From Polytrichum commune (lineage: Eukaryota; Streptophyta; Polytrichopsida; Polytrichales; Polytrichaceae), in assembly GCA_950295325.1 (NCBI GenBank), contig OX485804.1, positions 7,070,001 to 7,130,000 on the forward strand: a stretch of DNA of 60,000 bases. The letters run 5' to 3'. Positions 56,465 to 60,000 of the stretch are shown here, in pieces (position 1 is the stretch's first letter; every line of letters starts with the position of its first letter). The notes beneath the pieces are model-generated. The model searched no databases. It had not been told where the DNA came from and worked only from the letters and a program-made list of their open reading frames with translations. The position numbers were made by a program, and so were the translations under genes.

Positions 56465-56592
56465 ACGTCACTCAATATCCACGTCACTCAATATCCACGT
56501 AGCGCAATATCCACGTAACGCAATATCCACGTCACTCAATATCGACGCCACTCAATATCGACGCCACTCAATATCCACGTGGGCGTAATATT
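56465..56592 (+). repeat. 16-bp tandem array, seven units plus a degenerate one
   Basis: Unit acgtcactcaatatcc repeats at exact 16-bp steps from 56465 to 56576, with variants in the ACGTCA part (acgtagcg, acgtaacg, acgccact) and at the last base. An eighth, degraded unit ends near 56592. The ACGTCA/TGACGT core resembles plant bZIP sites, and the array may equally be CACTA accessory-protein sites. Confidence 0.85.
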
Positions 56593-56888
56593 CATTAGTC
56601 AGTACTGTATAGTCATGATATAGTACACCCCAGTCAGGGCCAACAGGTAAACGACTGCACAATTGCCACATAGGCATTTCTCTTCGCGCATCCCCAAGCA
56701 GTAGTTGAATTGAGAGGCACACCTCACAGATGAACGAATGTTTGGGGCCCTCATGAACACATTTCATCCAAGAATGAGTGCCGTGACTGAACAATGACTA
56801 AGCATTTTTACACGTCAGCGGAGTTCGGTGGTGCGCGCGACTGACTCATTAAATGAGTACTTGAGGACGCCCAGTCATTTATTCTATG
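56593..56888. other. CACTA subterminal region (right)
   Basis: Contains repeated agtcat/tgact motifs (for example 'gactgaacaatgactaagc', 'gcgactgactca', 'cccagtcattt') like the left subterminal region, at lower density. Confidence 0.5.
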
Positions 56889-56916
56889 GTCAGAATGGAC
56901 AAGTTTTCTTCTAGTG
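56889..56916 (-). mobile_element. CACTA terminal inverted repeat (right end or second left end)
   Basis: Reverse complement starts CACTAGAAGAAAACTTG and matches the end at 6670 at 23 of 28 positions. Outside triplet is TTT (56917-56919) against ATT at 6667-6669, so the two do not show a matching 3-bp target duplication. The tnp2-like gene runs towards it. Confidence 0.75.
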
Positions 56917-57971
56917 TTTGTTGTATAGCGTTCTATAGAGAGCTGAAGAATCGGAGTCCCATTGGACTCCGTTTTGTACAATAAAGGAAGTGACTTGTTG
57001 TCATCATATATAAAGCACATACTGTTTTTCCTTGTATCATTCACCTCTCCTTCTGTGTTGGGCTCTTCATTCTCTCCTGAACTGGTACAAGTGCCACCAA
57101 ATTGAAGATCTGCTCTGGTTCAATGGTCCTCTACCGAACTGTCAAGTTTTAACCACCAAGTAGCTCTGCAATTCTTCAAGAATCCAACTGTTCGTGCAAC
57201 TTTATCTGTTTCAGACCATTGACAGGTTTCATCTCAATATGCAGTGGCTGCAGTATGCAGAATGCCTTTGTAAACTCCAAGCATCTTGTGATTGGATCCT
57301 GATTCTTTCAGCACCATGCAGAATCAAGTCTTTTGCTTCTTGGAGTGTATCCTAAACACCGAGTGAAGCCACAAAATAAGATCCCAACACGCACACAACA
57401 CCCACAATGCCAACTGCTGCTCACCTGAGCCAAAACAGCCCGGCACCAGATTCGAAAGACAAATATTTTGTAACCCTTCCCCATAGACAAGGAGTATCGA
57501 CAAACGCCATCAAGGCTTCCATCAAATACTAACACCAGCACTGCAGCACCACAAGTACAATTCCAAATTTTAGAACACATTCACTCGAGATGGAGGCTAG
57601 CAATTTAGTCATACTCATGGTTTTGGATGTTTTGTAAAGCGACCATCTTCTGGTTAAATTGCCATGCATTGTATACTGAATGGACTACTGGCAGCTGGTA
57701 AATTTTGAGATAAGCACTACCAAATACACCAGTATAAAGGCATTTAATGGAAACAACCAAAGAGGCTTGGGTCACCATTAATTGCACTCTTCAATGTTGT
57801 TACATCTTGTTTCGACCTTTCACAGCAAGCATTTTGAGTTTCTAAAGAAGATATATGCCATCTTTTTACACACTACCATAACACTGTTGAGTTTGAATGT
57901 GCGCACAATTCAAATGCCTGGTAGCATCCATAAAACCAAACAGGTATTCAAATTGTGTCCAAGTCTTTAGT
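56917..57971. other. Flank between CACTA end and element O; possible gene fragments
   Basis: No gene I can name. Minus-strand frames 57580-57308 and 57787-57605 have a protein-like look (for example NAWQFNQKMVALQNIQNHEYD, first 20 residues of interest) and 'ggctcag|gtgagc' resembles a donor, so these may be exons of a captured or host gene. Evidence is weak. Confidence 0.3.
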
Positions 57972-58003
57972 TGGAGATTAACCACAAGAGTAATCCTCGT
58001 GCA
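57972..58003 (-). repeat. 32-bp inverted copy of 14229-14260, flank of O 5' LTR
   Basis: Exact reverse complement of 14229-14260, ending GTGCA, the inverted form of the TGCAC beside 17061. Before insertion of O this DNA continued directly into 17001-17060. Confidence 0.85.
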
Positions 58004-59003
58004 TGTCGCGCACCTCTCCATGAGGAGTGCCCGAAACACCATGGGCACAAGGGGGACCCTGGAGTGACACCCGGGACTTGTGGCGCCGTTGGTGAGAGGG
58101 CCCAAGTGATCCTAGTGTGGATGAGGTCCCCGGGCGTTGGGAACGCCTCCCATCCACGAAGACTAGGAGGCACAAGGGTAAGGCCATGAGCTATGCGTAG
58201 CTCATGGCGTGGTGATTCTAGAATGCTCAAGAACACCTCAATCCGAGGTGTGAGCTAGGAGTTATGGCCATTTGAGTGGGGCGCTGTCCCGGGACAGCGC
58301 CCTGGTACAGCAGTGCCTGAGAGTGATTCCCGGGACTGCCAAGGTTCAAACAGGCATAACTTCCTCACCACTTGCCCGAATGGGGCCAGTGAGGAGTCCA
58401 TTGGCATCTACGTGAAGCGTAGATGAAGATGGAGTGGTTGGTTGGTTGCTGGAATCAGACATCATACAAGGAAGTTATGATGGTCTGAAGCTGCTAGGGG
58501 CTTCTAGGCCCAGCGGCTAAGGGAAAATGTCCACTTGGCCCCAACTCTTGGTAGAGAGACAAGAGGTTGGTTGACGGTGGGGTAGGGGCCCCGCGTGAAG
58601 TCCTAGAGGCTTATATGGGTGAGGTGGTGTGGCCTCACCCACCCGAGGCCGAACGGCACGGCCTCCATGGGCTTTGGCCCATTGTGAGGCCATAGTTGCC
58701 TAGTATGGTTCGGGTTGTTGTAGTGTTGCTCCGGCAACGCGATGATCAACATAGGATTGGACTTCCATGGATGGAAGTCCACATCTAAGGATTGGTTACC
58801 GATAAAAGGGGTTGGTTACCGATTCAAGGGGTGCGTCCCGAAATCAAAGTAGGAGGGTTGGTTCCCCTCCTATGAACTAATGGTCCGGGGTTAGAGGAGC
58901 TAACCATTAGCATGGCGGTATGCGAAGGGTTAGCGACTCGTAACCTTTGCTAGAATTGAAAATTGGCAAGATGGTCAAGGGGGGGCTAGCTAGGGTTGCG
59001 ACA
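58004..59003 (+). repeat. 5' LTR of element O
   Basis: 1,000-bp long-subtype LTR followed by primer site TGGTATCAGAGC (59006-59017). It shares private variants with the reverse LTR pieces at 17061-17293 and 24350-24796, so these are the LTR pair of one insertion although they lie 34-41 kb apart and face the same way. Confidence 0.88.
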
Positions 59004-60000
59004 CGTGGTATCAGAGCAGGGTTCCAAATTATGAGCTCACACTTTGAGGGAAACATGGCTATCAAAAATACAGGTTGTGATGGTGAGCCCGGGGTTTCCA
59101 AAAGGTTGTGAGGCTCAAATTGGAACAAGGATCATGTGCAAATGGAGTTTGACCATACCATTGATTTTAATGGTAATGGTGGGCATGAGGGTGGATTCGG
59201 TGAGGAAAATGGAGGTGTCCTTTGAAAGGGCTCCCGCAAACCTCAAATAGTATTTGGGGCCTAGAATACCAAATGCACCCAAAACCTTGGAGGGTATTAA
59301 TGTTGGATTGAAATTCAATTCGAGATGCTTCGAAGGTTCGGATGTTGAAATGAACTTGGTGCTAATGAGGCACCCATGGCCTCTTAAGGCCTATGTGCGC
59401 TATTCAAACGCACAAATGAAGGATACACCTAAAACGGACGAGCTTTCTAAGAAATGCATCGTTTTAGGTGGGGTTTTAAAAGCGGGTGGTGGATGCCTTG
59501 TTTAAGTCCCCAAGGCTTCTTGAGGACATGGTGGGGACCATCAAGTTTGCAAGAGCATTGAAGCCGATGGTCCCAAAGAGAAGTTTGGCGGCGCATCACC
59601 ACAAGTGGCTTTAGCCAAAGTAGGTCCCAAAGAAATGAGTGCAAATTGTTTGGTCCATTTTACTTAGGCAAAACATGTTGGTGCCGCGGACGGAATGTTG
59701 AAAGGTGGCTTTATGCTTCCAAAGCAAATCATACTTGTGCCGCGGACGGAATGTTGGGAGGTAGGTTTGTCCTACCAAGGCAATTCATGTTTGTGCCGCG
59801 GACAAAGTGTGGGAAGGTGGCTTTGTGCTACCAAGGCAAAACATGTTTGTTTTGCGGACAAATGATTAGAAATTAGTTTTGTGGCACCAAACCAATTTGT
59901 CCCGCGCACGAAATGTTTGAAGTTGGCTTTGCGGACCAAGCCAAGCCAAGTTGCGGAGGACCAAATGTAAGACGATGGCATTGTGGCCAAGGCTAGTAGC
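59004..60000 (+). mobile_element. Internal start of element O (runs off the window)
   Basis: gag start ATGGCTATC at 59055, fragments RYSNAQMKDTPKTDELSKKC, and at least six ~55-bp gag-region units (59665 to ~59970). The frame is broken as in the other copies. Pol is beyond the window. Confidence 0.8.

Noticed and set aside
56465-56592. CRISPR array
   Set aside because: Direct 16-bp head-to-tail repeats without spacers, in plant DNA next to a CACTA end.

Overview
This window looks like repeat-dominated nuclear DNA of a land plant. The evidence is a stack of chromodomain-type Ty3/gypsy LTR retrotransposons, a CACTA (En/Spm) DNA transposon with intron-containing tnp2-like and accessory genes, and a tRNA-derived SINE. 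I see no intact ordinary host gene, rRNA, tRNA gene or CRISPR array. The sequence does not support a narrower taxonomic call.

Layout. 1-5205 is non-coding and carries decayed direct and tandem duplications. 5206-6135 is a long inverted-repeat (foldback) element. A CACTA end with the classic CACTACAAGAAAA terminus lies at 6670. It is followed by subterminal TGACT-rich repeats and a broken, multi-exon accessory transposase gene on the minus strand (exons between 7914 and 12737, perhaps also 15664-16044). 12738-17060 holds duplicated and shuffled fragments of a coiled-coil protein gene, probably captured cargo. 17061-52955 is almost entirely one retrotransposon family inserted into itself. 52956-55940 is the C-terminal two thirds of a tnp2-like transposase, cut by an LTR, and a second CACTA-type end is at 56889-56916. 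From 58004 another member of the same LTR family starts and runs off the window.

The retrotransposon nest can be ordered by 5-bp target-site duplications: O (oldest; TGCAC/GTGCA), A in the LTR of O (TCCAT), B in the LTR of O (left flank GAATC), C in B (TAACC), D in B (TTTGG), E in D (CTAAA). A, C and E are on the plus strand; B and D on the minus strand. Each of A, C, D and E has 5' and 3' LTRs that differ at no more than a handful of about 975-990 positions, so these insertions are young. All five copies whose coding region is fully in the window nevertheless lack the catalytic core of reverse transcriptase, have Gly for the first catalytic Asp of RNase H, share the same stop codons in integrase and chromodomain, and carry 2-4 tandem copies of a ~229-bp RNase H segment. 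This is a recently active family that cannot supply its own enzymes and must be moved in trans.

Two structural puzzles stand out. The two ends of element O (17061 and 58004) point the same way in the assembly although they belong to one insertion. A paralogous unoccupied site at 14174-14260 confirms which flanks belong together. This implies an inversion (or an inverted misjoin) with one breakpoint inside the nest, and element B, whose two LTRs and two flanks do not match, is the likely breakpoint. Second, the CACTA ends at 6670 and 56916 look like a left/right pair of one element as the sequence stands, which conflicts with that inversion and is left open.
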